Assembly: GCF_027625475.1 (NCBI RefSeq)
Contig: NZ_CP115174.1
Span: 992,001 to 1,056,000 of the forward strand
DNA from: Sphingomonas abietis
Lineage (GTDB): Bacteria > Pseudomonadota > Alphaproteobacteria > Sphingomonadales > Sphingomonadaceae
Direction: 5' to 3'
DNA: 64,000 nt
Of the stretch, positions 42,904 to 55,167 are shown in pieces. Positions within the stretch are counted from its first letter, which is position 1. Each line of letters opens with the position of its first letter. The position numbers and the translations under genes are program-made. Under the pieces are notes generated by a model. The model did no database searches. It was not told where the DNA came from and saw nothing but the letters and a program-made list of their open reading frames with translations.

Positions 42904-43524
42904 TTAGGCCTCGGCGCCTTCGGCATCGCCCTCGGCGGCACCTTCGGACGACTTCAGCGCCGACGGGGCGGTGATCGTCGCGATGGTGAAGTCGCGATCC
43001 TCGATCGCCCAGTGCGCGCCCTGGGGCAGCGTCACGGCCGAGATGTGGATCGAATCGCCGACTTCGATGCCGGTCAGGTCGACCTTGATCTCGTCGGGGA
43101 TCTGGGCCGCATCGACGACCAGCTCGACCTCGTGACGGACGATCGACAGCACGCCGCCGCGCTTGATGCCCGGCGAGGCTTCCTCATTCTCGAACACCAG
43201 CGGCACGTTGACGTGAACGGTGCTGTGCTCGCCGATGCGGAAGAAATCGACATGGAGCGGGCGATCGGAAACCGGGTGGAACTGCACGTCCTTGGGGAGC
43301 GTGCGGATCGTGGCGTCGATGCCGTCGATCATCACCACCGAGTTCATGAAATGGCCGGTGCCGAGCAGCTTGGCGAGCTCACGCTCGTTGACGCTGATCG
43401 AGATCGGATCCTTCTTGTCGCCGTAGATCACGGCGGGCACGCGTCCTTCGCGGCGCAGATGACGGGAGGCTCCCTTGCCAGCCCGATCGCGCGGCTCTGC
43501 GGACAGCGTCAGCTGATCGCTCAT
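42904..43524 (-). CDS. rplY: 50S ribosomal protein L25/general stress protein Ctc
   Basis: A 206-residue L25 of the long Ctc type. The N-terminal L25 domain ([29 protein letters not shown]) binds 5S rRNA, and the C-terminal TL5/CTC beta domain reaches about residue 185. An Ala/Glu/Gly acidic tail closes it ([13 protein letters not shown]). Confidence 0.95.
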   Translation of the reverse strand: MSDQLTLSAEPRDRAGKGASRHLRREGRVPAVIYGDKKDPISISVNERELAKLLGTGHFMNSVVMIDGIDATIRTLPKDVQFHPVSDRPLHVDFFRIGEHSTVHVNVPLVFENEEASPGIKRGGVLSIVRHEVELVVDAAQIPDEIKVDLTGIEVGDSIHISAVTLPQGAHWAIEDRDFTIATITAPSALKSSEGAAEGDAEGAEA

Positions 43525-43639
43525 CGCTCATATCTCCAAATGTTCAAGTGTTTCATGCCGAACAAGCCTCCAGGGATGACCCTGCACGGCAAGCGGGCGC
43601 GCATAGGGGAGATTGGGAGATTCGGCAAGCGGTGGTGGC

Positions 43640-44554
43640 TTATTCCACCCGCACCGCCTTGTAGCCGAGCTTGGCCAGCATCGCCTGCACCGAGTCGCTG
43701 CCGACCAGATGGCCGGCGCCGACGGCGACGAACTGGGTGCCGGGCATCGCCAGCCGGGCGACCAGCGCGTCCGCCCAATGGGCGTTGCGGCGCGCGATCA
43801 GCACGGTGCGCAGCGCGTCCGACTTTTTCATGTCCTTGTCGAAGCTCGCCGCGATGCCCTTTTCGTTGCCATGCGCCCAGGCGCCCAGCATCTTGCCGAA
43901 ATCGGCGACGTCGTCGGCATTCTGATCGGTGACGCCCTGCAGGAACTCGCGCTGCTGCGCCTCGCTCATCGTGTCGAAGAAGCCGAGCTGCTGGTCGAGC
44001 GTCTCCAGCCCCTCGATCGGCTTGCCGGAGGCGCGGAACTGGGCCTTGAGATGCTCCTCCACCCCGTCCGCCGAGCTGACGCCGAGGGTCTGGATGGTGG
44101 TGCCGAACAGCACCAAGCCGGCCGCCCAGGTCTTCATCTTGTCGAGCGTGGCGGCGGGCACCGCGCTCTTCTTCTCCATCGCGGCGAGGCGATCGCGATA
44201 TTGCGGATCGACCCGATCGGCGAGCGGCGGCACCGGGCCGGGCGCCATGCCCATGCGGAACAGGGCGGCGGCCGATTTGGTCGGATCCTGATCGATCACC
44301 GCCTCCAGCACCAGCCGGTCGGCGCTGGTGAGCGCCGCCTGGATCGCCGGCGTCTCCCAGTCGAAATGCGGCGGCAGCGCGTGGATGGTGCCGAACAGAT
44401 AGATGGTGGAGGGCCCCTTCTGGAGCCGCCACAGCGCCGGATGGGCGGCGTGGCCCCGCGCGCTTTCGGCGCGGGCCGCGGCGGCGGCGGGCAAGACGGG
44501 CTGGAGCAGGGCGAGGAAGGCAGCGAAAACAGCGTGCAAGCGGGTCAGTCTCAT
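43640..44554 (-). CDS. TraB/GumN-family protein
   Basis: A 304-residue exported protein with an N-terminal signal peptide ([22 protein letters not shown]). The family GxxH motif is in [13 protein letters not shown] and the second in [15 protein letters not shown]. TraB/GumN proteins are probable metal-dependent envelope peptidases related to Tiki. Substrate unknown. Divergent from glyQ, with 94 bp between. Confidence 0.9.
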   Translation of the reverse strand: MRLTRLHAVFAAFLALLQPVLPAAAAARAESARGHAAHPALWRLQKGPSTIYLFGTIHALPPHFDWETPAIQAALTSADRLVLEAVIDQDPTKSAAALFRMGMAPGPVPPLADRVDPQYRDRLAAMEKKSAVPAATLDKMKTWAAGLVLFGTTIQTLGVSSADGVEEHLKAQFRASGKPIEGLETLDQQLGFFDTMSEAQQREFLQGVTDQNADDVADFGKMLGAWAHGNEKGIAASFDKDMKKSDALRTVLIARRNAHWADALVARLAMPGTQFVAVGAGHLVGSDSVQAMLAKLGYKAVRVE

Positions 44555-44648
44555 GGGCCTGTCCTACACCCGCCTTGGTCCTGTACAAGTGTCCTCTGGA
44601 GGCGCCGTTTGCTTGACCGCGCCAAAGCGCTGCGTCAGAGGCTCTGCC

Positions 44649-45551
44649 ATGTCCGACACGCCCGAACCCCTGAGCTTCCAGCGCCTGATCCTCACCCTCC
44701 ATGACTATTGGAGCGATCATGGCTGCCTGATCCTGCAGCCCTATGACATGGAGATGGGGGCCGGCACCTTCCATCCGGCGACGACGCTGCGCGCGCTCGG
44801 GCCGCAGCCGTGGAAGGCGGCCTATGTCCAGCCCTCGCGCCGGCCGACCGACGGCCGCTATGGCGAGAACCCCAACCGGCTCCAGCATTATTACCAGTAT
44901 CAGGTGGTGCTGAAGCCGTCGCCGCCGAACCTCCAGGAGCTGTATCTGGGTTCGCTGAAGGCGATCGGCATCGATCCGCTGCTCCACGACATCCGCTTCG
45001 TCGAGGACGACTGGGAAAGCCCCACCTTGGGCGCCTGGGGGCTCGGCTGGGAGGTCTGGTGCGACGGCATGGAGGTGACCCAGTTCACCTATTTCCAGCA
45101 GGTCGGCGGCTATGACTGCAAGCCGGTGCTGGGCGAGCTGACCTACGGGCTGGAGCGGCTGGCCATGTATATCCAGGGCGTCGACCGGGTGTATGACCTC
45201 AAGTTCAACGATGAGGGCGTCACTTATGGCGACGTCTTCCTCGAAAACGAGAAGCAGATGTCGAAGTACAACTTCGAGATCGCCAACACCGAGGCGCTGT
45301 TCGACGCCTTCCGCAAGGCGACCGCCGAGTGCCAGTCCTGCCTCGACGCGCAGCTGCCGCTGCCGGCCTATGAGCAGGCGATCAAGGCCAGCCACAGCTT
45401 CAACCTGCTGCAGGCGCGCGGCGTGATCTCGGTGGCCGAGCGGCAGGCCTATATCGGCCGCGTCCGCGATCTGGCGAAGGGGGCGTGCGCGAGCTGGATC
45501 GAGAAGAACACGCCCGAATGGGAAGCACGGTTTCCGGGGTGGGTGGCATGA
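44649..45551 (+). CDS. glyQ: Glycyl-tRNA synthetase alpha subunit
   Basis: A 300-residue class-II synthetase alpha subunit. Its motifs are [40 protein letters not shown] and [13 protein letters not shown]. It charges tRNA-Gly with glycine together with GlyS. The ATG at 44649 gives the family start; the frame is open further upstream without homology. The stop overlaps the glyS ATG (ATGA). Confidence 0.97.
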   Translation: MSDTPEPLSFQRLILTLHDYWSDHGCLILQPYDMEMGAGTFHPATTLRALGPQPWKAAYVQPSRRPTDGRYGENPNRLQHYYQYQVVLKPSPPNLQELYLGSLKAIGIDPLLHDIRFVEDDWESPTLGAWGLGWEVWCDGMEVTQFTYFQQVGGYDCKPVLGELTYGLERLAMYIQGVDRVYDLKFNDEGVTYGDVFLENEKQMSKYNFEIANTEALFDAFRKATAECQSCLDAQLPLPAYEQAIKASHSFNLLQARGVISVAERQAYIGRVRDLAKGACASWIEKNTPEWEARFPGWVA

Positions 45552-47725
45552 GCGATTTTCTCCTCGAAATCCTCTCCGAGGAAATTCCGGCACGGATGCA
45601 GGAGAAGGCGTCCGCCGATCTCGCGCGGCTGTTCGAGGCGGAACTCGCCAAGTCCGGCCTCAAGGCCCACCATATCGAGAGCTTCGTGACGCCGCGCCGG
45701 CTGGCGCTGATCGCCAAGGGGTTGCCGGCAGCGACCGAGGCGGTGTCCGAAGAGCTGAAAGGCCCGCGCGCCGACGCGCCGGCGCAGGCGCTCGCCGGCT
45801 TCCTCGGCAAGACCGGGCTGACCCGCGAGCAGCTGGTCGAGCGCACCGACGCCAAGGGCAATGCCGTGCTGTTCGCGGTCATCGAGAAGCCGGGCCGCCC
45901 GACCGCCGAGGTGTTGGCGGAAGCGATCCCCGCGGTGATCCGCGCCTTCCCATGGCCGAAGGCGATGCGCTGGGGCGCGGCGTCCTCCTCCACCGAGAGC
46001 CCGCGCTGGGTGCGGCCGTTGCAGGGCCTCGTCGCGCTCTATGGCGACGAGATCGTGCCGATCGAGGTCGCCGGCATCGCCAGCGGGCGGACGACGGCGG
46101 GGCACCGCTTCCTGCACGACGGCCCGGTGACGATCGCCAGCGCCGCCGACTATGCCGAGACGCTGCGCGCCGCGCATGTCATCGTCGATCATCGCGAGCG
46201 CCGGCTGATCGTGCGCGAGGAGGCCGAGGAGGCCGCCGCCACCGCCGGCTTCGTGCTGGTCGAGGATGACGGGCTGGTCCACGAGAATGCCGGGCTCACC
46301 GAATGGCCGGTGCCACTGCTCGGCACCTTCGATCCGGCGTTCCTCGCGGTGCCGCGCGAGGTGATCCAGCTCACCATGCGGACCAACCAGAAATATTTCG
46401 CCTGCACCGATGGCGAGGGGCATCTCGCGCCCGCCTTCGTCTGTACCGCGAACATCCTTGCGTCGGACGGCGGTGCGGCGATCGTCGCCGGCAACGCCAA
46501 GGTGCTGGCCGCGCGGCTCGCCGATGCGCGCTTCTTCTGGGAGCAGGATCTCAAGATCCGGCTTGAGGATCAGGCGAAGAAGCTGAACCAGATCGTCTTC
46601 CACGAAAAGCTCGGCACCGTCGCCGACAAGGTGGCGCGCGTGGCGAAGCTGGCGCGCTGGCTGGTGGAGGAGGGGATCGTGCCATCCAGTGTTCCTGCGA
46701 AAGCAGGAACCCAGGGCCACGAAGCCCAAGCCGGCTCTGGGCTCCTGCTTTCGCAGGAGCACAAGGAAGAATTGGCAAACCAGGCGGAGCTCGCCGCGCA
46801 GTTGTGCAAGGCCGATCTCGTCACCGGGATGGTCGGCGAGTTCCCCGAATTGCAGGGCGTGATGGGCGGCTATCATGCCCGCGCCGAAGGCCTGCCCGAT
46901 GCGGTCGCCGACGCGATCCGCGATCACTACAAGCCGGTCGGCCAGGGCGACGACGTCCCGACCGCGCCGGTGACGGTCGCGGTGTCGCTGGCGGACAAGC
47001 TGGATAGTTTGGCTCAATTTTTCTTGATCGGCGAAGTCCCTACCGGCTCCAAAGATCCTTTTGCGCTCCGGCGTGCCGCATTGGGTGTGATTTCTATCAT
47101 TCTCATTAATGCTCTGCGTTTCCGATTGGAGCGAGTGCTGCTGCAAGCGTGCGGTGACGATCTGAGTAAGTTCGAGAAAGTCTTCTACGAGCACATTGAA
47201 AAACGTCTGGGTGATTTCTTCGCCGACCGCCTCAAGGTCCAGCAGCGCGAAGCCGGTGTCCGCCACGATCTGATCGACGCGGTGTTCGCGCTCGGCGGCG
47301 AGGATGATCTCGTCCGCCTGCTCGCCCGCGTGAAGGCGTTGCAGGCGTTCGTCGAGACCGAGGAGGGGGCCAACCTCCTCGCCGGCTATCGCCGCGCCGC
47401 CAACATCCTGCGCGCCGAGGCCAAGAAGGGCGGCGCGGCGATCGCGCCCTTTGCCGGCTTCTCCTACACCCCCGATGCCGCCGAAGCCGCGCTCGCCGAA
47501 ATGCTCGATACGCAATTGCCGGTCGCGGAAACTGCAATCGAGAGCGAGGATTTCGCCGGTGCGATGACTGCGTTGTCAATAATTCGTCCGACAATTGATG
47601 CCTTCTTCGAAGACGTCACCGTGAATTCGTCTGAGGACATCAAACGCTCCACTCGGCTTGCATTGCTTGAAAAATTGCGTGCTGCGATGCACAAGGTAGC
47701 GGACTTCTCCAAAATCGAGGGATAA
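45548..47725 (+). CDS. glyS: Glycyl-tRNA synthetase beta subunit with in-frame repeat insertion
   Basis: A 725-residue GlyS, longer than the about 690 residues usual for the family. It has [14 protein letters not shown] at the start, [22 protein letters not shown] and the HD-like and anticodon domains after residue 400. Residues about 381-405 ([15 protein letters not shown] and [10 protein letters not shown]) are encoded by a family-B palindromic repeat (46690-46762), so they are an insertion. Two segments, about 47005-47222 and 47515-47725, are lower in GC and use other codons than the rest. The frame stays intact throughout. Confidence 0.95.
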   Translation: MSDFLLEILSEEIPARMQEKASADLARLFEAELAKSGLKAHHIESFVTPRRLALIAKGLPAATEAVSEELKGPRADAPAQALAGFLGKTGLTREQLVERTDAKGNAVLFAVIEKPGRPTAEVLAEAIPAVIRAFPWPKAMRWGAASSSTESPRWVRPLQGLVALYGDEIVPIEVAGIASGRTTAGHRFLHDGPVTIASAADYAETLRAAHVIVDHRERRLIVREEAEEAAATAGFVLVEDDGLVHENAGLTEWPVPLLGTFDPAFLAVPREVIQLTMRTNQKYFACTDGEGHLAPAFVCTANILASDGGAAIVAGNAKVLAARLADARFFWEQDLKIRLEDQAKKLNQIVFHEKLGTVADKVARVAKLARWLVEEGIVPSSVPAKAGTQGHEAQAGSGLLLSQEHKEELANQAELAAQLCKADLVTGMVGEFPELQGVMGGYHARAEGLPDAVADAIRDHYKPVGQGDDVPTAPVTVAVSLADKLDSLAQFFLIGEVPTGSKDPFALRRAALGVISIILINALRFRLERVLLQACGDDLSKFEKVFYEHIEKRLGDFFADRLKVQQREAGVRHDLIDAVFALGGEDDLVRLLARVKALQAFVETEEGANLLAGYRRAANILRAEAKKGGAAIAPFAGFSYTPDAAEAALAEMLDTQLPVAETAIESEDFAGAMTALSIIRPTIDAFFEDVTVNSSEDIKRSTRLALLEKLRAAMHKVADFSKIEG
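46690..46762 (+). repeat. Palindromic repeat, family B, copy 4, inside glyS
   Basis: GTTCCTGCGAAAGCAGGAAC, then CCAGGG; later CTCTGGGCTCCTGC and TTTCGCAGGAGCAC. Same arm structure as the intergenic copies, here translated in frame as about 25 residues of GlyS. Confidence 0.93.
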
Positions 47726-47730
47726 GATTC

Positions 47731-50468
<2,738 letters not shown>

Positions 50469-50472
<4 letters not shown>

Positions 50473-50687
50473 AGATGGTGATGGCCCTGGCGGCGGCGGC
50501 GCTGCTGATCGCGGCGGCGCCGATGAAGATCACGCCGGCGCCGGCCGACGACAAGCCGGCCCAGCCGGTCGGCGCTGCGGCGCGCGCCAAGCATGGCCCG
50601 GAGCCGCTGGCCAAGCCGGCCGACGATATCGGCGCGGCGGAAGACCCGGCCCCGATCGCATCGCCGCCGCCCGCCCAGCCGAAATAA
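50469..50687 (+). CDS. Small exported hypothetical protein, 72 aa
   Basis: The N terminus is signal-peptide-like (MKMVMALAAAALLIAAAPM) and the mature part is rich in Pro, Ala and Asp/Lys (PADDKPAQPVGAAARAK and PPPAQPK), likely disordered. Its ATG overlaps the ppdK stop by 4 bp (ATGA), suggesting coupled translation. No family recognised. Confidence 0.6.
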
Positions 50688-50733
50688 GGCGTCTCGCCCG
50701 CCTCCGGCTTGGGCCGGGGGCGGAGGAGGATGC

Positions 50734-51165
50734 TCAGCGCCGCGCGTCGAGGCTGTAGGCGCCGGCGCCGAACGCCACGACCTGGAGCAGGCCGCCGGCC
50801 ATCGCGATATTCTTCCAGAAGTTGATGAACTGGCTCTGGTCGGCGAGATGGTCGTGGAAGGCGAAGGCGGTCGCCAGCGTGAACAGCGTCATGATCGTCG
50901 CGGTGATCCGGGCGTGGAAGCCCAGCACCAGGGCCAGCCCGCCCAATATCTCGGTCGCGGCGGCGGCGGCGAAGGCGATTGGCGGGAAGGGCAGGCCGGC
51001 CGACTGGATATAGGCGATCGTCGCGGCCGGCGCGGCGAGCTTGGAGAAACCGCTCAGCAGGAAGATCGCGGCCATTGCGGTCCGGCCGATGGCGGGAAGC
51101 GCGGCGGTGCCGGGCGCGGCAAGCGGACGGGCGGAAGATGCGGTGATCGTGGCGGACTGCGACAT
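50734..51165 (-). CDS. DoxX-family membrane protein
   Basis: A 143-residue, four-helix protein of the DoxX/SURF4-like family (AAIFLLSGFSKLAAP, AAATEILGGLALVLGF, FHDHLADQSQFINFWKNIAMAGGLL). DoxX proteins take part in respiratory or redox functions and terminal quinol chemistry, but the role here is unknown. The ATG at 51165 follows a short conserved-looking start; a frame to 51213 is open. Confidence 0.88.
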   Translation of the reverse strand: MSQSATITASSARPLAAPGTAALPAIGRTAMAAIFLLSGFSKLAAPAATIAYIQSAGLPFPPIAFAAAAATEILGGLALVLGFHARITATIMTLFTLATAFAFHDHLADQSQFINFWKNIAMAGGLLQVVAFGAGAYSLDARR

Positions 51166-51234
51166 GATGGGTCTCCAACAAGGCCGTGCCCGATGGCTGG
51201 CCGTTACAGACACATCATGTCGCCGATTGGTGAT

Positions 51235-51282
51235 CTAAAAAACCGATAAAAATCGGGAAAAACATTTCTATAAAATAGAAAT
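51235..51282 (-). terminator. AT-rich double hairpin terminator
   Basis: On the minus strand, ATTTCTA/TAGAAAT (7-bp stem) ends in GTTTTT, and CCGAT/ATCGG (5-bp stem) ends in TTTTTT. Both lie at and just past the stop of the gene at 51282. This forms an AT-rich island in GC-rich surroundings. Confidence 0.6.
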
Positions 51283-51770
51283 CAGACCGGCGTGCCATAG
51301 CGGGTGCGATGCGCATCGAGGTCGTTGCCGCGCAGCATTGCGGCCTGTTCGCGCCATTCCTCTTGGCGGATGGTGCCGTCGCGCAGGCCGAGCCGCGCTT
51401 CCAGCGCCGCCGCGTCGGCCGTGGAGAGATCCTCGATCTGGCGATAGCGATAGAGGCCGGCGTCGTTGAGGCTGATCTCGCGGTCGCGCCCGATGCCGGC
51501 GATCAGCGCGAGGTCGTCGCGCTGGCCTGCCGCGGCCGCGCCGATCGCGCCGGCGGTGCCGGGGCCGACCGGATGCGCGGTCTGGCGTTCGAGTTCGGCG
51601 ATGCGTTCGCGATGCGCGATCGACTGGCGTTCGGCGGCCTGGCGGGCGACGCGCTCCTCCTCATAGGCCCGGCGCCATTTCACGCCGCCCGAGCGCGAGA
51701 GCAGGCCGATCAGCCAGCCGAGGATCAGGACGAGGGCAAGGATCGCCCACTGGTTCGCGGTAAAGCCCAT
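51282..51770 (-). CDS. Membrane protein with HhH-like C-terminal domain, 162 aa
   Basis: An N-terminal membrane helix (WAILALVLILGWLIGLL), a coiled-coil of about 30 residues (WRRAYEEERVARQAAERQSI), and a C-terminal helix-hairpin-helix-like domain (DDLALIAGIGRDREISLNDA, GLYRYRQIEDLS). The C-terminal part resembles the 'predicted flap endonuclease-like/HhH' region found in many alphaproteobacterial membrane proteins. Function unknown. Confidence 0.8.
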   Translation of the reverse strand: MGFTANQWAILALVLILGWLIGLLSRSGGVKWRRAYEEERVARQAAERQSIAHRERIAELERQTAHPVGPGTAGAIGAAAAGQRDDLALIAGIGRDREISLNDAGLYRYRQIEDLSTADAAALEARLGLRDGTIRQEEWREQAAMLRGNDLDAHRTRYGTPV

Positions 51771-51839
51771 GGTTCGCCTCCTGTTGTTACGGAAGCAGAA
51801 CCGACGAAACCGGGGCGACGTTCCCGCCGCCCCGATCGA

Positions 51840-52844
51840 TCATCCCATCTTGCCGCCGGACATGGCATCCGAGATCGAACAGGCCGCCGGCCCGAGGATG
51901 ACGACGAACAATACCGGCAGAATGAAGAGGATCAGCGGCACCGTCATGATCGCGGGCAGCCGGGCGGCCTTCTCCTCGGCGCGCATCATCCGCTCGTTGC
52001 GGAATTCGGCCGAGAGAACCCGCAGCGCGGAGGCGAGCGGCGTGCCGTATTTCTCGGTCTGGATCATGGTGGTGACGACGCCGCGGACGGCATCCAGCGC
52101 GACGCGCATCGCCAGATTCTCGAAGGCCTGGCGGCGTTCCGACAGGAAGCCGAGCTCGATCGCGGTGAGCATGAACTCGTCGCCCAGTTCGGGATAGGCC
52201 TTGCCCAGCTCGCGCGCCACGCGGTTGAACGCGGCATCGACGGTGAGGCCGGCCTCGGCGCAGATCACCAGCAGGTCGAGCGCATCGGGCAGACCCTTGC
52301 GGATCTCGGCCGAGCGCTTGGTGATCTTGTTCTTCAGCCAGATGTCGGCGCCCTTGTAGGACAGCACCAGCGTGCCGGCGACCAAGGCATAATGCTTGAT
52401 CGGCCCCCAGGTCGGGAACCAGCCGAGGCCGTAGACGCCGATGGTGGCGATGCCGCCGAGCACGATCGGCCCGATCATGCGCGAGAAGATCACCGCGACG
52501 GCGGCGTCCTTCGAGCGGATGCCGGCCTGCATCAGCTTGATCTGCGCGGCCTTGAGCTGGCTTTCCTGGAGCAATTTGAGGCTCGACAGCGCCGAGCGCA
52601 TCCGGTCGGTCGCCTCGTTGCGCGAATTGAGCTTGGCGCGGCGTTTCGAGGTGGAGGCGGTGATGCCGAGCTTGAGCTGCTCGCGGCGCTCGTTCAGCGC
52701 CTTCACCCGCTTGGCCATCGGATTGCGGACGGTGGTGGCGGTGTAGAGCGCGAACATCACCGCCATCACCGCCAGCGTGGCCATGAAGGTGCCGAGCAGG
52801 ACGGTATCGACGCCGAGGATGGAGGTGTGGCCGGTGGGTGTCAT
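51840..52844 (-). CDS. tadC: Tad/Cpa pilus inner-membrane platform protein TadC
   Basis: A 334-residue type II secretion F-like platform protein (VICAEAGLTVDAAFNRVARELGKAYPEL is the typical GspF segment). It has membrane helices near the N terminus, about residues 130-170, and at the end. With TadB it forms the inner-membrane platform of the Flp pilus machine. It is the last gene of the pilus block on the minus strand; tadD, tadE and tadG are not in the window. Confidence 0.9.
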   Translation of the reverse strand: MTPTGHTSILGVDTVLLGTFMATLAVMAVMFALYTATTVRNPMAKRVKALNERREQLKLGITASTSKRRAKLNSRNEATDRMRSALSSLKLLQESQLKAAQIKLMQAGIRSKDAAVAVIFSRMIGPIVLGGIATIGVYGLGWFPTWGPIKHYALVAGTLVLSYKGADIWLKNKITKRSAEIRKGLPDALDLLVICAEAGLTVDAAFNRVARELGKAYPELGDEFMLTAIELGFLSERRQAFENLAMRVALDAVRGVVTTMIQTEKYGTPLASALRVLSAEFRNERMMRAEEKAARLPAIMTVPLILFILPVLFVVILGPAACSISDAMSGGKMG

Positions 52845-52860
52845 GATCGTCTATCCCGCC

Positions 52861-53829
52861 TCAAATCTCGAAGCTGACCATCTTGGCCATGATGAAGGCG
52901 CCGATGCCCATCCAGGTCAGGCCCAGCGCGCCGGCGATCTCGAGCCGGGTCTCGTGGAAGAAGCCGGTCATGTAGCTCGGGTTCATGACCCAGACGGTGA
53001 CGAACACGAAGAAGGGCAGCGAGCCGACGATATAGGCGGACGCCTTCGATTCCGACGACATCGCCTTGATCTTGAGCTTCATCTGCGACCGCTTGCGGAG
53101 CACGTCGGCGAGGTTGGCGAGGGTTTCGGCGAGATTGCCGCCGGTCTCGCGCTGGATCGCCAGCGTGATCACGAAGAACTGGAATTCGGGCGTGCCGAGG
53201 CGATCGGCAGTGTCCTGGAGCGACGCCTCCATGGTGCGGCCGATCTTGATGCGGTCGTTGATCAGGCGGAATTCGACGCCGACCGGGCCGGGCACTTCGG
53301 CACCGACCACGCCCATCGTCTCGGTGATCGGCAGGCCCGAACGCAGGCCGCGCACGAGCAGCTCGATCGCATCGGGGAATTTCGCGGTGAACTGGCCGAC
53401 GCGACGCTTGATCATGAATCCCACCACCTTGTGGGGAATGCCGAGGCCGGCGGCGATGCCGACCAGCAGGGCGATGATCAGCGGCACATGCTTGAGCGCG
53501 AGCAGCAGCGTGATGACCAGCCCGATGCCGAGGCAGAACATGAAATATTTGCCCAGCGTCCAGTTCTTGCCGGTCTGCGACAGGCGAACGCGCAGCATCT
53601 CCGGCTTGGGCAGGAAGCGGGTGGCATAGCCATCCATCTTCGTGTCCCGCATCGTCAGGACGCGGCGCATCTGCGCCTGGGCCAATATGTCGCCGGTCTC
53701 GGAATGGCGCGACTTCAGGCTCTCCATCCGGCGCGACTTCGCCTTGCCCGCGCTGGGCCCGGAGAAGGCGAGCAGGATCAGGCCGAGCGAAACGCAGCCG
53801 CTGAATGCCATGAGCAGTGCCGGAAACAT
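52861..53829 (-). CDS. tadB: Tad/Cpa pilus inner-membrane platform protein TadB
   Basis: A 322-residue GspF-like platform protein. It has an N-terminal helix, a cytoplasmic region with FPDAIELLVRGLRSGLPITE and LRKRSQMKLKIKAMSSE, then helices to the end. Partner of TadC (17 bp downstream). Its ATG overlaps the stop of the 24-codon ORF that sits where cpaF is expected, and a GGGAAGG site lies within that ORF. Confidence 0.92.
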   Translation of the reverse strand: MFPALLMAFSGCVSLGLILLAFSGPSAGKAKSRRMESLKSRHSETGDILAQAQMRRVLTMRDTKMDGYATRFLPKPEMLRVRLSQTGKNWTLGKYFMFCLGIGLVITLLLALKHVPLIIALLVGIAAGLGIPHKVVGFMIKRRVGQFTAKFPDAIELLVRGLRSGLPITETMGVVGAEVPGPVGVEFRLINDRIKIGRTMEASLQDTADRLGTPEFQFFVITLAIQRETGGNLAETLANLADVLRKRSQMKLKIKAMSSESKASAYIVGSLPFFVFVTVWVMNPSYMTGFFHETRLEIAGALGLTWMGIGAFIMAKMVSFEI

Positions 53830-53903
53830 CAGCCGATCGCCTTCCCGTCCTTGGAACCACCGATCCGCCGCGCCGCGAGCAGCGCGGCAGGTCGGATCGT
53901 CAT
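53829..53903 (-). other. 24-codon ORF replacing cpaF, coupled to cpaE and tadB
   Basis: The ATG at 53903 overlaps the cpaE stop (ATGA) and the TGA overlaps the tadB ATG (TGATG). The peptide is MTIRPAALLAARRIG, then GSKDGKAIG. No homology to a full CpaF is visible. In most Cpa/Tad loci the CpaF ATPase (about 450-500 residues) lies exactly here. It may be a deletion scar that preserved both coupled ends, or a genuine small peptide. I favour the scar only weakly. Confidence 0.5.
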
Positions 53904-55165
53904 TTCGTCTTGCGCTTGGGCAGCAGCGCCTTGAGGTCGCCGAGCTTGCCGATCAGCGACTTGTCGTTGCCGCCGGCCTTGTCCGGGCCGGCCTCGACGG
54001 CGCTGTTGATGCTGCGGGCGAGCTCGATGATCGGCGCGCCGGTCTTGCCCGACTTGGCGACCTCGGCGAGCGGCTTGCCGAGCTTGGCGGCCTGGGCGAA
54101 GGTCCGCGCGTCATAGGGCACGGCCATGTCGATCTTGCGCTCGATCGAATCCTCGAACTCCTTGCGGCTGATCTCGCTGATGCCGGACAATATCCGGTTG
54201 GCGACGATCGTCACGTTGGCGCTCGGCGCATTCGCCTTGAGCCAGGAGAGCAGGCGGATGGTGTCGCGCGCGGCGGCCAGCGTCAGCTCGGTGACCAGCA
54301 CCACCGACTGCACGTCATGCAGCAGGTGAGGATGCTGGATCAGCATGTGGCGCGGCAGATCGAGCACGGTCGATTCGAACGCCGTCTTCAGCTCTTCCTG
54401 AAGCTGGTAGAAGGCCGAACCGTCGGTGATCAGCGGATGGTTGAGCGGCGCCTCGGCCGACAGCACCGACAGCTTGTCGCTGGTCTTGACCATCGCGCGC
54501 TCGATGAACAGCCCGTCGATGCGGCTCGGATTCTCGATCGCGTCGGTCAGGCCGCGGCCCGGCTCGACGTCGAACGCCAGCGCGCCGGTGCCGAAGTGGA
54601 TGTCGAGATCGAGCAGCGCCGTCGAACGCCCTTCGGTCTCGCCGAGCAGCCAGCCCAGCGAGCTGGCGATGGTCGAGGCGCCGACCCCGCCGCGCACGCC
54701 GATCACCGCGATCATCATGTGCGGCCGATCGGTGCTCTGTTCGGTAACGCGCGGGCCCGACAGGGTGAGCTGGGCGTGGGCGAAGGCTTCGCGCGCCTGA
54801 TCGGCGCTGAACGGCTTCAGCAGATAATCCTGGATGCCGCTGGCGACGAGATCGCGGTAGAGGCGCACGTCGTTGACCTGGCCGGAGGCGATCACCACCG
54901 TGCCCGGCTCGCAGACCTCGGCCAATGCGTTGATGTCGTTGAGCGGATCGCCGCTCTCCGACATATCTACGAACAGGATGTGCGGGCTGGCCGAGACGGC
55001 GAGCGTCTGCACCGCGTTGCGCAGGCCGCCCTTGTGGACCTTCTCGGGCTGCCAGCCCATCTCGATCGCGACGGGGCGCAGCGCATCGGCGGTGGCGTCG
55101 TCGCAGACGAACGCCGCGAACGGATCGCGCAGCGTGGCGGAGCGCGGGTGGAATGGAGCGTTCAT
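53900..55165 (-). CDS. cpaE: Pilus assembly protein CpaE/TadZ (ParA-like)
   Basis: A 421-residue protein. A receiver-like N-terminal domain (about 1-130) is followed by a MinD/ParA-type ATPase with a deviant Walker A, GVRGGVGAST (about residue 154), lacking the usual lysine as in TadZ. It places the pilus at the pole. It overlaps the 24-codon ORF by 4 bp. Confidence 0.92.
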   Translation of the reverse strand: MNAPFHPRSATLRDPFAAFVCDDATADALRPVAIEMGWQPEKVHKGGLRNAVQTLAVSASPHILFVDMSESGDPLNDINALAEVCEPGTVVIASGQVNDVRLYRDLVASGIQDYLLKPFSADQAREAFAHAQLTLSGPRVTEQSTDRPHMMIAVIGVRGGVGASTIASSLGWLLGETEGRSTALLDLDIHFGTGALAFDVEPGRGLTDAIENPSRIDGLFIERAMVKTSDKLSVLSAEAPLNHPLITDGSAFYQLQEELKTAFESTVLDLPRHMLIQHPHLLHDVQSVVLVTELTLAAARDTIRLLSWLKANAPSANVTIVANRILSGISEISRKEFEDSIERKIDMAVPYDARTFAQAAKLGKPLAEVAKSGKTGAPIIELARSINSAVEAGPDKAGGNDKSLIGKLGDLKALLPKRKTK

Positions 55166-55167
55166 GA

